This document shows, one piece after another, positions 34,074 to 42,223 of a stretch of 64,000 nt of DNA. Source of the stretch: Fimadaptatus sp050946055 (GTDB lineage: Bacteria > Bacillota > Clostridia > Christensenellales > Aristaeellaceae). Made by a program: the position numbers and the translations under genes. The stretch lies in NCBI GenBank assembly GCA_050946055.1, contig JBMNUB010000006.1, positions 1 to 64,000 on the forward strand, in the 5' to 3' direction. Below the pieces are notes generated by a model. That model saw only the letters and a program-made list of their open reading frames with translations. It had not been told where the DNA came from and did no database searches. How positions within the stretch are numbered: the first letter of the stretch is position 1; the number at the start of each line of letters is the position of its first letter.

Positions 34074-35291
34074 TCAGCCCTTTGCGTATATCTTGACTAT
34101 GTTGAGCAGTATCTCCACGCACTTCTCCATGCCCTCTACGGTTATATGCTCGTAAGGGCCATGACCCGCGTAGCCACCCGTGCCCAGGTTCGGGCAGGGC
34201 AGTCCCATGTAGGACAGGCGCGCGCCGTCCGTACCGCCGCGTATCGGCTCGACTATCGGCTCAAGTCCGGCCTCGCGTATGGCGGCCTTGGCGTTGTCTA
34301 TCAGATGGAAGCAGGGGCGTATCAGCTCCAGCATGTTGCGGTACTGCTCGGTTATGCTTAGCTCGACCGTGCCTTCGCCGTACTTTTCGTTCATTATCTT
34401 GGCGATATGGCGCAGCGTCTCCAGACGCGCCTCGAACATCTCCGCCGAGTGGTCGCGCACTATGTACTCGAGCTTGGCCAGCTCCACATTGCCGCTCATC
34501 GAGCAGAGGTGGTAGAAGCCCTCATAGCCGTCGGTGTCGCGGGGCGTCTCGGTGCCGGGCAGCAGCGAGTTTATCTCCATGGCCACAAGAGAGGCGTTTA
34601 TCATGGTGTTCTTGGACGAGCCGGGATGGACATTGAAGCCATGCACGGTGAAGTCAGCGCCCGCAGCGTTGAAGTTCTCGTAATCTATGCCGCCCTCCTC
34701 GCCGCCGTCCACGGTGTAGGCAAAATCGCAGCCAAATCCCTCAACGTCAAAGCCGTCCGCACCCGCGCCTACCTCCTCGTCGGGCGTGAAGCCCACGGCG
34801 ATGCGGCCATGCGGTATTTTGTCCGCGATTATGCGCTCCATCATGGTCATTATCTCGGCCACGCCCGCCTTGTCGTCGCCGCCCAGCAGCGTGTCGCCGG
34901 AAGCGGTTATCAGCGTGCGGCCAGCCAGCTTCTTCATGTGCGGGAAGTCGCTGACGTGTATCACGCGGTTCTCCAGCTGCACGTCGCCGCCGTCGTAGTT
35001 CTCATGCAGAACGGGGCGCACGTTCTCGCCGCTGAAGTCGGGCGCGGTGTCCATGTGGGCGATGAAGCCTATCTTGGGCGCGGCCTCACAGCCGGGCGTG
35101 GCGGGCAGATATCCATACACGTACGCCTGCTCATCGCAGCGCACACCCTCCAGCCCCATCTCGCGCAGCTCATCGGCCAGCATGTGCGCCAGATCGAACT
35201 CGCGCTCAGCCGAGGGTATCTTGCCCTCAACGGCGGGATCGCTGGCCGTATGCACCTTGACATATCTCAGAAATCTTTCAGTAACTCCCAT
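34074..35291 (-). CDS. pepT: peptidase T (tripeptide aminopeptidase)
   Basis: 405 residues, M20B zinc peptidase removing the N-terminal residue of tripeptides in the cytoplasm. Metal ligands and catalytic residues are in order: IGFIAHMDTAPDFSG, LLGGDDKAGVAEIMT, FTPDEEVGAGADGF, YTVDGGEEGGIDYENFNA, FNVHPGSSKN and the C-terminal GYAGHGPYEHI. Length as in the family. ATG 35291 follows GAGGTGATAGAG; longer in-frame starts overlap the promoter. Single gene. Confidence 0.95.
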   Translation of the reverse strand: MGVTERFLRYVKVHTASDPAVEGKIPSAEREFDLAHMLADELREMGLEGVRCDEQAYVYGYLPATPGCEAAPKIGFIAHMDTAPDFSGENVRPVLHENYDGGDVQLENRVIHVSDFPHMKKLAGRTLITASGDTLLGGDDKAGVAEIMTMMERIIADKIPHGRIAVGFTPDEEVGAGADGFDVEGFGCDFAYTVDGGEEGGIDYENFNAAGADFTVHGFNVHPGSSKNTMINASLVAMEINSLLPGTETPRDTDGYEGFYHLCSMSGNVELAKLEYIVRDHSAEMFEARLETLRHIAKIMNEKYGEGTVELSITEQYRNMLELIRPCFHLIDNAKAAIREAGLEPIVEPIRGGTDGARLSYMGLPCPNLGTGGYAGHGPYEHITVEGMEKCVEILLNIVKIYAKG

Positions 35292-35346
35292 CTCTATCAC
35301 CTCATGTCCGCGCGCAAAGGCTGCGGATATTATTGTACACATGAAT

Positions 35347-35375
35347 ATTGTATCACTTGACCGCTGCGCTTGCAA
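35347..35375 (-). promoter_or_regulatory. promoter of pepT
   Basis: Minus strand TTGCAA, 17 bp, TACAAT, about 55 bp upstream of the start. Confidence 0.5.
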
Positions 35376-35835
35376 GCCGCACAGCTGCATTTGTCAATGT
35401 GTCCAAGCGCGCCTATAAAGCCCATCTCCAAACTCCGCTTTAGGCGGCGCAGCCAAACCGTTTAGACAAACCGCGCTCAAGCCCATGCGATAGCTATAAA
35501 GTGTTCAAGCGATGTCCCATGTCGGCATGTTTCCCCGCGATTGCGCCCTGAGCTTATGTGCTGCGCCCGTGCCTGCAACGCCGGCACGGACACATGGGCG
35601 CGGCATCAACGCAGTCTAAAGCGGCGCGGCCCAATGCCTACGGGCGGCCCCATCCTCCCCACGCCAAGTGCCTGCAAATGGGCATCAGACGCGATATCGA
35701 CAATACAAGCGCGCTCATCCAGCGGACGGGCGCGCTTTATATGCAGATTTACCTGTATAGCAATACCTGCCATTGCCGCTCAGGTGGCATGCGGCTCATT
35801 GCGCTTGCCGCAAGGCTCGCCTGAACGCAGCATTC
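35376..35835. other. intergenic region without a gene
   Basis: About 460 bp. The only structure is an 8-bp hairpin AAGCGCGC/GCGCGCTT (35707-35737), which may end the GH172 transcript coming from the right. Open frames here lack ribosome sites and protein-like composition. Confidence 0.35.
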
Positions 35836-36900
35836 TCATATCACTTCCAGCGAATCGCGATCGGGCAGAGGCTTGCGGGACCGAGCGGGCGCATCCTGAT
35901 ACCAGAATGCGACCGAGGCTATGTCGTCCTGAAGCGGCAGATAGCGCCCGCCCGAGCGCCAGCCCAGCGCCTGTATGGTCACGCGCAGGTCGCTGTTAAA
36001 GCGCACCGGGTCGGCGATGTGCCAGCGATACATGCCAAAGCGCATCTGGCTGGAATAGAGCGCATTAGGCTCTATCACCTGCGCAAGGCCCGAGTACGGC
36101 GTGGTGAACTCGCGGTAGCGGGCATGCGTCATGGGATCTTCAAAGTTATACGAGCCGCAGAAGTAATCCTCCGTGCCGGTGCCGCATATCGTAGGATACT
36201 GCCCGTCGCCGTCCATAAAGAACTTTATCTCGCCCTCGCCCCACCAGCCGGTGTTGTTCACGCCCCATGCGATATACGTGCCGACATACTGGCCGCGGCC
36301 CTTTACGCCGTCCAGTATCACGTAATCCTGCTTATACGGCAGGGGATTAGAGCGGTTAAACTGCGCGTGGAAGTAGGCCATGTCCTCGGGCTGCGGGCCA
36401 AGCTCGTAGTTTATCTGATAGTATATGGTCATGGTGTTGTCGGGATCTGTGTTCTCCATGGTTATGCGGCATTCGCGCTTGAACGGCATCGGCCAATAGC
36501 AGTTGAAGCCCGAGCCGGGATTTACGCACACCGCCAGCGAGCTTATCTGCGCATACTTGCCCCATCCCATGCAGAAGAAGTCGCCCACGGGGCATTCGAC
36601 CGACGGAACTTCGCAGCCATCCCAGTATATGCGCAGTATGCAGTCGCGCCATGTGGCGGCGAACGTCATCCACATCTGGGTTATCTTGCCCTCGCCCACT
36701 ATGTGCGCCAGCTCCAGCGTCTCGCCGGGCTGTGCCACCAGATAGGGATTGACCTTCCAGCCCGTGCCCAAATCGCGCGCGGCACGGCGGGCGCTGCCCA
36801 GCTCCAGCGGAGTCATGCCGCCCTTGCCCGGCTCGCCGGTGCGGTTTTCGGGCGATATAGAGCGCGTGAGTGCATTTTTCACTTTAAATATATCATGCAT
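35836..36900 (-). CDS. GH172 (DUF2961) family glycosidase
   Basis: 354 residues. The DUF2961 family, now glycoside hydrolase family 172, contains alpha-fructofuranosidase/difructose-anhydride and arabinofuranosidase enzymes. Family marks: LGTGWKVNPYLV, WWGEGEIKFFMDGDGQYPTI (219-238) and CGTGTEDYFCGSYNFEDP (Glu244), the acidic pair expected to be catalytic. No signal peptide, so it acts inside the cell on imported sugar. ATG 36900 follows GGAGGATTGCTT. It is the last gene of the sugar-importer cluster, separated from the binding-protein gene by a terminator-like hairpin, so it may be read partly from its own promoter. Confidence 0.88.
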   Translation of the reverse strand: MHDIFKVKNALTRSISPENRTGEPGKGGMTPLELGSARRAARDLGTGWKVNPYLVAQPGETLELAHIVGEGKITQMWMTFAATWRDCILRIYWDGCEVPSVECPVGDFFCMGWGKYAQISSLAVCVNPGSGFNCYWPMPFKRECRITMENTDPDNTMTIYYQINYELGPQPEDMAYFHAQFNRSNPLPYKQDYVILDGVKGRGQYVGTYIAWGVNNTGWWGEGEIKFFMDGDGQYPTICGTGTEDYFCGSYNFEDPMTHARYREFTTPYSGLAQVIEPNALYSSQMRFGMYRWHIADPVRFNSDLRVTIQALGWRSGGRYLPLQDDIASVAFWYQDAPARSRKPLPDRDSLEVI

Positions 36901-37343
36901 AAGCAATCCTCCATCCGATCCCTTTGCGGGACAACTTTTCGGCTACATTATACACCCCGCTTCATCGCATTGCCATATCGATATAATTGCCGATTTTTGC
37001 CGCGAAAAGGCGGCAAAGGCGCACAACATATCGCAGCCGCACTGCCCGCCAATGCCGCCCAATGCCCTCTGCACAGCCGCACGCAAGCTAAAGCAGACCG
37101 CCTCCCCCTGCACCCTGAATCCGCGCGAAGGAGTGTGCGCTGCACCCCAATTTGCGCTCGCGAGCGCCGCATGCAGCGTGGACTGTCATATCGTTCTCTA
37201 ACCGCATTGCGGCGCAAGCTGTGCCTTGGGAGATGGCTTGCCCTGCGCTTTCCGGCTTTTAACCATATTCACTTCATCATGCAAGCGCTGTCTGCATGCG
37301 CGCTGTCACAGGCATTCTCGCTTAGCGGTCTCAACGCGCAAAA
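36901..37343. other. intergenic region without a recognisable gene
   Basis: About 440 bp between the binding-protein terminator and the GH172 gene. No clear promoter of the TTGACA/TATAAT type was found for GH172 on the minus strand, which leaves its transcription (read-through or weak promoter) open. Confidence 0.3.
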
Positions 37344-37372
37344 AGCGCTCCCCATCGCGGGGAGCGCCTTTT
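37344..37372 (-). terminator. terminator after the sugar-binding protein gene
   Basis: Stem AGCGCTCCCC / GGGGAGCGCC with a short loop, T-runs on both sides (minus strand ends GCTTTTTGCG), 17 bp past the stop. In such operons it often lets only part of the transcript continue. Confidence 0.75.
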
Positions 37373-37389
37373 AAGGCAAAGCCTAATGC

Positions 37390-39057
37390 TTATTCAGCAG
37401 CAGGCGCGGGAGTCTGCGCAGCAGCCTTGTAAGCGTTGGAGTAGATCTCAACGTAGCGATCCATGCCGAAGTTCTGCAGCTCGGACATGTAAGCATCCCA
37501 GCCGTTCTCGATGTCACGCTCGCCGATTATGAACTGCACGCAGGTCTTGCGCACGAAGTCCTTGAGGTTGGTCTTAATCTCGTTGAACTTGTCGGAGTCT
37601 TCCTCAGCCACGAACAGGGTGGAGGGCAGACGCACGGGATCGATGTACTCGGTCAGCGGCACGGTGTCCAGGGTGATGCGCTGCTCGTAGTTCTCGGTCA
37701 GGTACACGTCATCCACCATTGGCAGCTGGGACAGACGGCGGTCAGCCAGGTCAGCCTGCGGTCCAATGCCAAAGGTGTACTCGGAGTTGGCCTTGTAAGC
37801 CTCGGGGTTGGCAGTCTCGTCGGTGGGCAGACGCACGTACTTGGCGGGGTTGCCGAACAGATCCAGAGTGCCTTCGGAAGCAACTTCCCAGCCTACGCCT
37901 TCCTTGCCCCAGCCCTTCTTGACCATGGACTCCTCGCTTAGCTGATAGTCCAGCCAGCGGAAGGCGGCCTCAGGGTACTCGCAGTTGTCGGTGATGACGC
38001 CGTGGAAGCCCTGAACCTCGCCCTCGTTGGCGTTCTGGGGCTGACGCTGGAAGCCGGAAGGACCGGCAACGGGCATCACTATCTGATAGTTCTTGTATTC
38101 CTCATAGTCCGCATTGGAAACGCCCATGCCCACATGGTCGCAGACGTAAGCGCCCACGATCTTGGGATCCTGACGGACGGTCTGAGCCATCTGGTCATCC
38201 TTCTGAGAGAAGGCGGCGGGATCTATCAGACCCTCATCGTACAGGGACTTGACATAGCGCAGACCCTCGCGATAGGCCTCGGTAGCGGGCGCGAAAGCGA
38301 CCTCACCGGCCTCGTCCAGATACAGCCAGAAGTCAGGCTTGATGTTCTGGAAGGACCAGCCTATCAGGCAGTACTCCAGCATGGTGTTCCAGGTAGTAGC
38401 GCCGGTCAGACCGATCTCATCGGCCTCGCCGTTGCCGTTGGGGTCCTGAGTCACGAAGGCCTTGAGCACTTCGCGCAGTTCCTCGGTGGTGGTGGGCATC
38501 TTGAGACCCAGCTTGTCCAGCCAGTCCTGACGCATGTACATCTTGGGATAGGCCGAGCAGTGGAAGCACTCAGAGAAGCGGGCCACACCGTATATCTCGC
38601 CGTTGGGCGCGGTGGAGGTCAGCTTAAAGGTGGGGTTGTACTCGTAGATCTCGTTGATCTCCTTGCCGTACTCCTCCAGGAAGGGGGTTATCGGCACGAG
38701 TATCTCTTCCTTGACGCCGAACTGCATTACGTCGGCCTGAGTGAATATCGCGGTCCAGTCGGTCAGGAACATGTCCGGATACTCGCCGGAGGCCAGCAGA
38801 AGGTTGCGCTTGGTCACGGCATCAGCGGAAGAAGAAGGTATGACGTTGATGGCGATGTTGGTTATCTCCTCGGTCTCCTTGAGCCAACCGTTGTTGGTCC
38901 AATCCTTGTCGGAGCCGCCCTCTATCCATACGTCGAAGGTGACCTTCTCGCTGGTTATCGGGAACTCACCGGCCTTGTTCGTCGTCACTTCGGCGAACGC
39001 GGGTACGCAAGTGAGCACCATCGCCAGTGCGAGCGCCAGTGTCAGAAGCTTTTTCAT
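37390..39057 (-). CDS. extracellular solute-binding protein of an LplABC-type sugar importer
   Basis: 555 residues. Signal peptide MKKLLTLALALAMVLTCVP ending AFAE; the LTC triplet is not a good lipobox, so lipid anchoring is doubtful. The mature protein is of the large LplA/family 1 type (KVTFDVWIEGGSDKDWTNNG, NLLLASGEYPDMFLTDW, GEADEIGLTGATTW). It binds an oligosaccharide for the two permeases encoded just upstream. It uses ATC for about half of its Ile codons in sampled parts, unlike the ATA-only neighbours, as expected for a very highly expressed gene. AGGAGAAGCGAAA precedes the ATG. No ATPase gene is present; such systems share an MsmX-like ATPase. Confidence 0.93.
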   Translation of the reverse strand: MKKLLTLALALAMVLTCVPAFAEVTTNKAGEFPITSEKVTFDVWIEGGSDKDWTNNGWLKETEEITNIAINVIPSSSADAVTKRNLLLASGEYPDMFLTDWTAIFTQADVMQFGVKEEILVPITPFLEEYGKEINEIYEYNPTFKLTSTAPNGEIYGVARFSECFHCSAYPKMYMRQDWLDKLGLKMPTTTEELREVLKAFVTQDPNGNGEADEIGLTGATTWNTMLEYCLIGWSFQNIKPDFWLYLDEAGEVAFAPATEAYREGLRYVKSLYDEGLIDPAAFSQKDDQMAQTVRQDPKIVGAYVCDHVGMGVSNADYEEYKNYQIVMPVAGPSGFQRQPQNANEGEVQGFHGVITDNCEYPEAAFRWLDYQLSEESMVKKGWGKEGVGWEVASEGTLDLFGNPAKYVRLPTDETANPEAYKANSEYTFGIGPQADLADRRLSQLPMVDDVYLTENYEQRITLDTVPLTEYIDPVRLPSTLFVAEEDSDKFNEIKTNLKDFVRKTCVQFIIGERDIENGWDAYMSELQNFGMDRYVEIYSNAYKAAAQTPAPAAE

Positions 39058-39264
39058 TTTCGCTTCTCCTTTCTTAATGTATTTCAATCGCTTGCGCGTT
39101 GAAACCGTACAGGGTCAACTTTCGCCCCCTGCCGCCAGGCTCTTATACCGCCCGGCATGCGGTGGGCGCGCCCCTCAATAGTGGCATTGCGCTCCCCTGC
39201 CCTTAAGTCAGGCCGGGGCATGAGCGCAGCGCCAGCCCTTTGCGGCCGCTTTGGCAGACTGCAA

Positions 39265-40188
39265 TCAGCCCTTTACCGCGCCGACCATTATGCCGGTCAC
39301 GAAATAGCGCTGTATCAGCGGGTAGAGCAGCATTACAGGCACAGTACCTACAACTATCGTGGAGTACTGGAGCAGATAGCGGGTCTGCTGCTTCTCCAGC
39401 TGCTTGGTAACGTCCATGGACATGCCCGCGGTGTCATCCTGTATCAGTATGTCGCGCAGAACCAGCTGCAACGGGTAGAGCGTATTGTCATTCAGGTACA
39501 GCATGGCGTTGAAGTAGCTGTTCCAGTGACCTACGGCGTAGAGCAGCACGTTGACCGCCAGTATCGGCACGGACAGCGGTATGACCATCTTTATCAGGAA
39601 CTTGAAGTCGTCGCAGCCGTCTATGTTGGCGCTCTCCAGCATCTCGTCGGGTATTGTGGTCTGGAAGTATGTGCGCGTGATTATCAGGTTCCACACCGCA
39701 AGGGCGTTGGGCAGCACCATTGCCCAGATGGTGTCGATGAGGCCCAAACTCTTTACCAGCAGATAAGTGGGTATCATGCCGCCGTTAAACAGCATGGTGA
39801 AGGCAAACAGCATCATAACGGCGTTGCGTATCTTGAGGTCCTTGCGGCTGAGCGGATAGGCGGCCAGCACGGTCATGATTATGTTTATGCTGGTGCCAAG
39901 GCCCGCGTATATCAGCGTGTTCTTGAAGCCCGTGGGCAGCATTTCATGCTCTATGACCATCTTGTAGCCGCGCAGCGTGAAGTCAACCGGCCACAGGAAC
40001 ACCTTGGCCGAAAGCAGCGCGTCCGGCGACGAGAACGACGCCGCTACCACGAATATCAGCGGCACCAGTACGCACAGCGCCATCAGGAAGGTAAATGCAT
40101 ACACCACTACCATGGTTATGTGATCCGACGGTGCGTTGTAGAGCTTTATATGGTTGTGAGGATTGTTTGCGGTCTTTTGCTGAGCCAT
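39265..40188 (-). CDS. ABC sugar transporter permease, LplC/MalG type
   Basis: 307 residues, six helices, with the EAA loop variant EMLESANIDGCDDFKFLIKM (about 190-210) that docks on the ATPase. Inner-membrane half of the carbohydrate importer (CUT1). GGGAGGTGTGATCG precedes the ATG, 14 bp after the LplB-like gene: clear operon. Confidence 0.93.
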   Translation of the reverse strand: MAQQKTANNPHNHIKLYNAPSDHITMVVVYAFTFLMALCVLVPLIFVVAASFSSPDALLSAKVFLWPVDFTLRGYKMVIEHEMLPTGFKNTLIYAGLGTSINIIMTVLAAYPLSRKDLKIRNAVMMLFAFTMLFNGGMIPTYLLVKSLGLIDTIWAMVLPNALAVWNLIITRTYFQTTIPDEMLESANIDGCDDFKFLIKMVIPLSVPILAVNVLLYAVGHWNSYFNAMLYLNDNTLYPLQLVLRDILIQDDTAGMSMDVTKQLEKQQTRYLLQYSTIVVGTVPVMLLYPLIQRYFVTGIMVGAVKG

Positions 40189-40202
40189 CGATCACACCTC
40201 CC

Positions 40203-41153
40203 TTAAAACAGCGAAGTCGAGCCGACCTTGGAGGCGAACAGATTCGCCAGCACGATCAGTACAAGGTTGATTACCGAGTTGAACAGGCCGACCGCAGTGG
40301 CATAGGAATACTGGAACTGCGTCATGCCTCGCTTGTACACGAACGTGGCGATTATCTCGGACACGTCCATGTTTATGGGATTCTGCATCAGGTAGACCTT
40401 CTCAAAGCCTATGCCCATTATGCTGCCCACGGCCAGTATCAGCTGAATGACTATTGTAGGCAGTATCGTGGGTATGTCTATATGCCATATCCTGCGCAGG
40501 CGGCCGGCGCCGTCTATCTGAGCGGCCTCGACCAGACTGTAATCCACGCTGGACAGCGCCGCTATGTATATGACCGCGCTGTATCCCGCCGACTGCCAAA
40601 CGCCCGACCACACGTACATGTGGCGGAACAGGCCGGATATGCCCATGTAGTTTATCTGCTCAGCGCCTATGAGCTTGGCCACGCTGTTCACAAAGCCGGT
40701 GCGCAGCGAGAAGAAGTTGTTCATTATGCCCACCAGCACGACGGTGGATATGAAGTAAGGCGCATACGTTATCATCTGTATGGTCTTGCGATAGCCCTTG
40801 GAGGAACACTCGTTTATCGCCAGTGCCAGCAGTATCGGGAACGGGAAGGATACTACCAGACTGTACAGGCTCAGAATCAGCGTGTTCTTGAGCAGCAAGC
40901 CGAAGTTAGGCGTGGTAAAGAAGTCCACGAAGTACTGCATGCCCACCCATGGGCTGCCCCATACACCCTTCTTTATGCGGAAATCCTTGAACGCTATGGT
41001 AGCGCCTCCCATGGGTACATAAGCGAATATGATTATGTACGCAACAGGCAGCAGCAGCATCACGTAGAGCTGCCAGTTCTTGCGCGCATCATACAGAAGC
41101 GAATTGTGGTTTATCTTCTTAGGCGCGCTAGCCGAGGCTTGTGTCTTCACCAT
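40203..41153 (-). CDS. ABC sugar transporter permease, LplB type
   Basis: 316 residues, six helices plus a cytoplasmic N-terminus (NHNSLLYDARKNWQLYVMLL). EAA loop: SLVEAAQIDGAGRLRRIWHI. First gene of the importer operon, preceded by GGAGAGGGCA. The regulator gene lies upstream in the same direction beyond about 1 kb that now contains the nested mobile repeats. Confidence 0.93.
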   Translation of the reverse strand: MVKTQASASAPKKINHNSLLYDARKNWQLYVMLLLPVAYIIIFAYVPMGGATIAFKDFRIKKGVWGSPWVGMQYFVDFFTTPNFGLLLKNTLILSLYSLVVSFPFPILLALAINECSSKGYRKTIQMITYAPYFISTVVLVGIMNNFFSLRTGFVNSVAKLIGAEQINYMGISGLFRHMYVWSGVWQSAGYSAVIYIAALSSVDYSLVEAAQIDGAGRLRRIWHIDIPTILPTIVIQLILAVGSIMGIGFEKVYLMQNPINMDVSEIIATFVYKRGMTQFQYSYATAVGLFNSVINLVLIVLANLFASKVGSTSLF

Positions 41154-41584
41154 TGCCCTCTCCTTTCGTCACGCAGTATGCGATATCGATTTCACGCTTA
41201 GCGGGGACGAGGGCGCGTGCCCCGACTTGCTAATCAACCGTCCCGAGAATGCCGTGCGCTTTTGTAATGTTTATTTTAATGCATATCGTTCCGGATTTCA
41301 AGACCTTTTTGCCATCGTTTGACCACATAATGCTTGCTGTTTGGTGCTTTTGTTGCTGTTTTGGGCGCTATATAGGGCCTAAATCCACCTTTGCGTAACC
41401 TTTTTATGCATTTTAGGCAAACCACGCCACTTTTAAGGCACGCCACGCACATTCAGTAAACATTTCCCGAATGTCATTAACACGCCGTTTAACACATTGC
41501 TTTAAACTCATCCCGATATGTTAACGGTCACATGCCCTCGCGCGCCGGGCGCAAGTGAACTCAAGGTAAAGATGAGCGTGCAAA
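41154..41584. other. upstream region of the sugar-importer operon
   Basis: About 430 bp, A+T-rich in 41240-41530. It must hold the operon promoter and regulator sites, but no clear -35/-10 pair stands out on the minus strand, as expected for an AraC-activated promoter. Repeated GGCACGCCACGC-like pieces near 41435-41450 may be relevant. Confidence 0.3.
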
Positions 41585-41615
41585 AGCGCCCCTCGCATCA
41601 CGTGCAAAGGGCGCT
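41585..41615. repeat. left 31-bp flanking direct repeat of mobile copy D0
   Basis: 28 of 31 bases match the sequence at 42128-42158. The unit can fold as a stem GCGCCC/GGGCGC with CATCACGTGC in the loop. It ends exactly where the CAGCTT end of the element begins. Confidence 0.85.
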
Positions 41616-42127
41616 CAGCTTAAAAAGCGCCTCGCTTCCAAGCGTGTAGACGTGGGAGAAACTCCCCCGCAACTGCCGCTTATTATCAGTCTCCGCTGCA
41701 ATCCCCGCTGATTTCCGGGCATGGAAGTTGCTAAGGCAGACAGCTTGTCAAAAAAGTCTTTCTGACAAGCGTGGACGGGGGTAAGCTCCCCCGCCACTGC
41801 CACCCCTACTCAGTTTCCACTGAAATCCTGTGGATTTCAGTGGAAACTGCAAGGAAGATATTTTTACTCCGGGAAATGAGATTTCCCTGCGTAAAAAATC
41901 CTGAGCGCCCACCGCACATGTCGCTGGGCGCTACCTAAGTCGGCGGGCTGCGAGGCCCACCGAGCTCTCCGGGGGTTTTTGACAGTCTGGCTGCTAAGGC
42001 AGATACTTTTGCTCCGGCAAACGGGATTTCCCTGCGCAAAAAACCAACGCGCCCACCGCATATTCCGCCGGGCGCTATGTGAAGCCGTGGGGCTTAAGCC
42101 CGAAGCTCTTGCAGGGGCGGCAGTCTG
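41616..42127 (+). mobile_element. dispersed 249-bp repeat, copy D0, split by copy D
   Basis: Left part 41616-41740 begins CAGCTTAAAAAGCG; right part 42004-42127 ends GGCGGCAGTCTG. Internal landmarks are shared with other copies (GACGTGGGAGAAACTCCCCC, CTGATTTCCGGGCATGG, GCTCCGGCAAACGGGATTTC, GCGCCCACCGCATATTCC). Taking out copy D (249 bp) and one 14-bp duplicate leaves exactly 249 bp. It is more diverged than D, hence older. Confidence 0.85.
41741..41989 (+). mobile_element. dispersed 249-bp repeat, copy D, nested in D0
   Basis: Ends CAGCTTGTCAAAAA and TTTTTGACAGTCTG are inverted at 12 of 14 positions. It carries the best-formed central hairpin of the family: CAGTTTCCACTGAAATCC (41811-41828) pairs perfectly with 41832-41849. 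It is flanked by a 14-bp direct repeat, 41727-41740 and 41990-42003 (13 of 14 identical), which contains the small palindrome CTGC-TAAG-GCAG. No open frame of note. Confidence 0.9.
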
Positions 42128-42158
42128 AGCGCCCCTGCCATCACGTGCAAAGGGCGCA
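42128..42158. repeat. right 31-bp flanking direct repeat of mobile copy D0
   Basis: Partner of 41585-41615; begins directly after the CAGTCTG end of D0. Confidence 0.85.
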
Positions 42159-42161
42159 CAT

Positions 42162-42207
42162 GCCCGCAGATGCGCCCTTCGCGCTCAATGTCGCGTCATC
42201 TGCGGGC
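42162..42207 (-). terminator. hairpin after the AraC-type sensor gene
   Basis: Perfect 11-bp stem GCCCGCAGATG / CATCTGCGGGC with a 24-nt loop, 17 bp past the stop. No T tract is visible on the minus strand. Confidence 0.45.
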
Positions 42208-42223
42208 GTGCAAATTGCCATGT

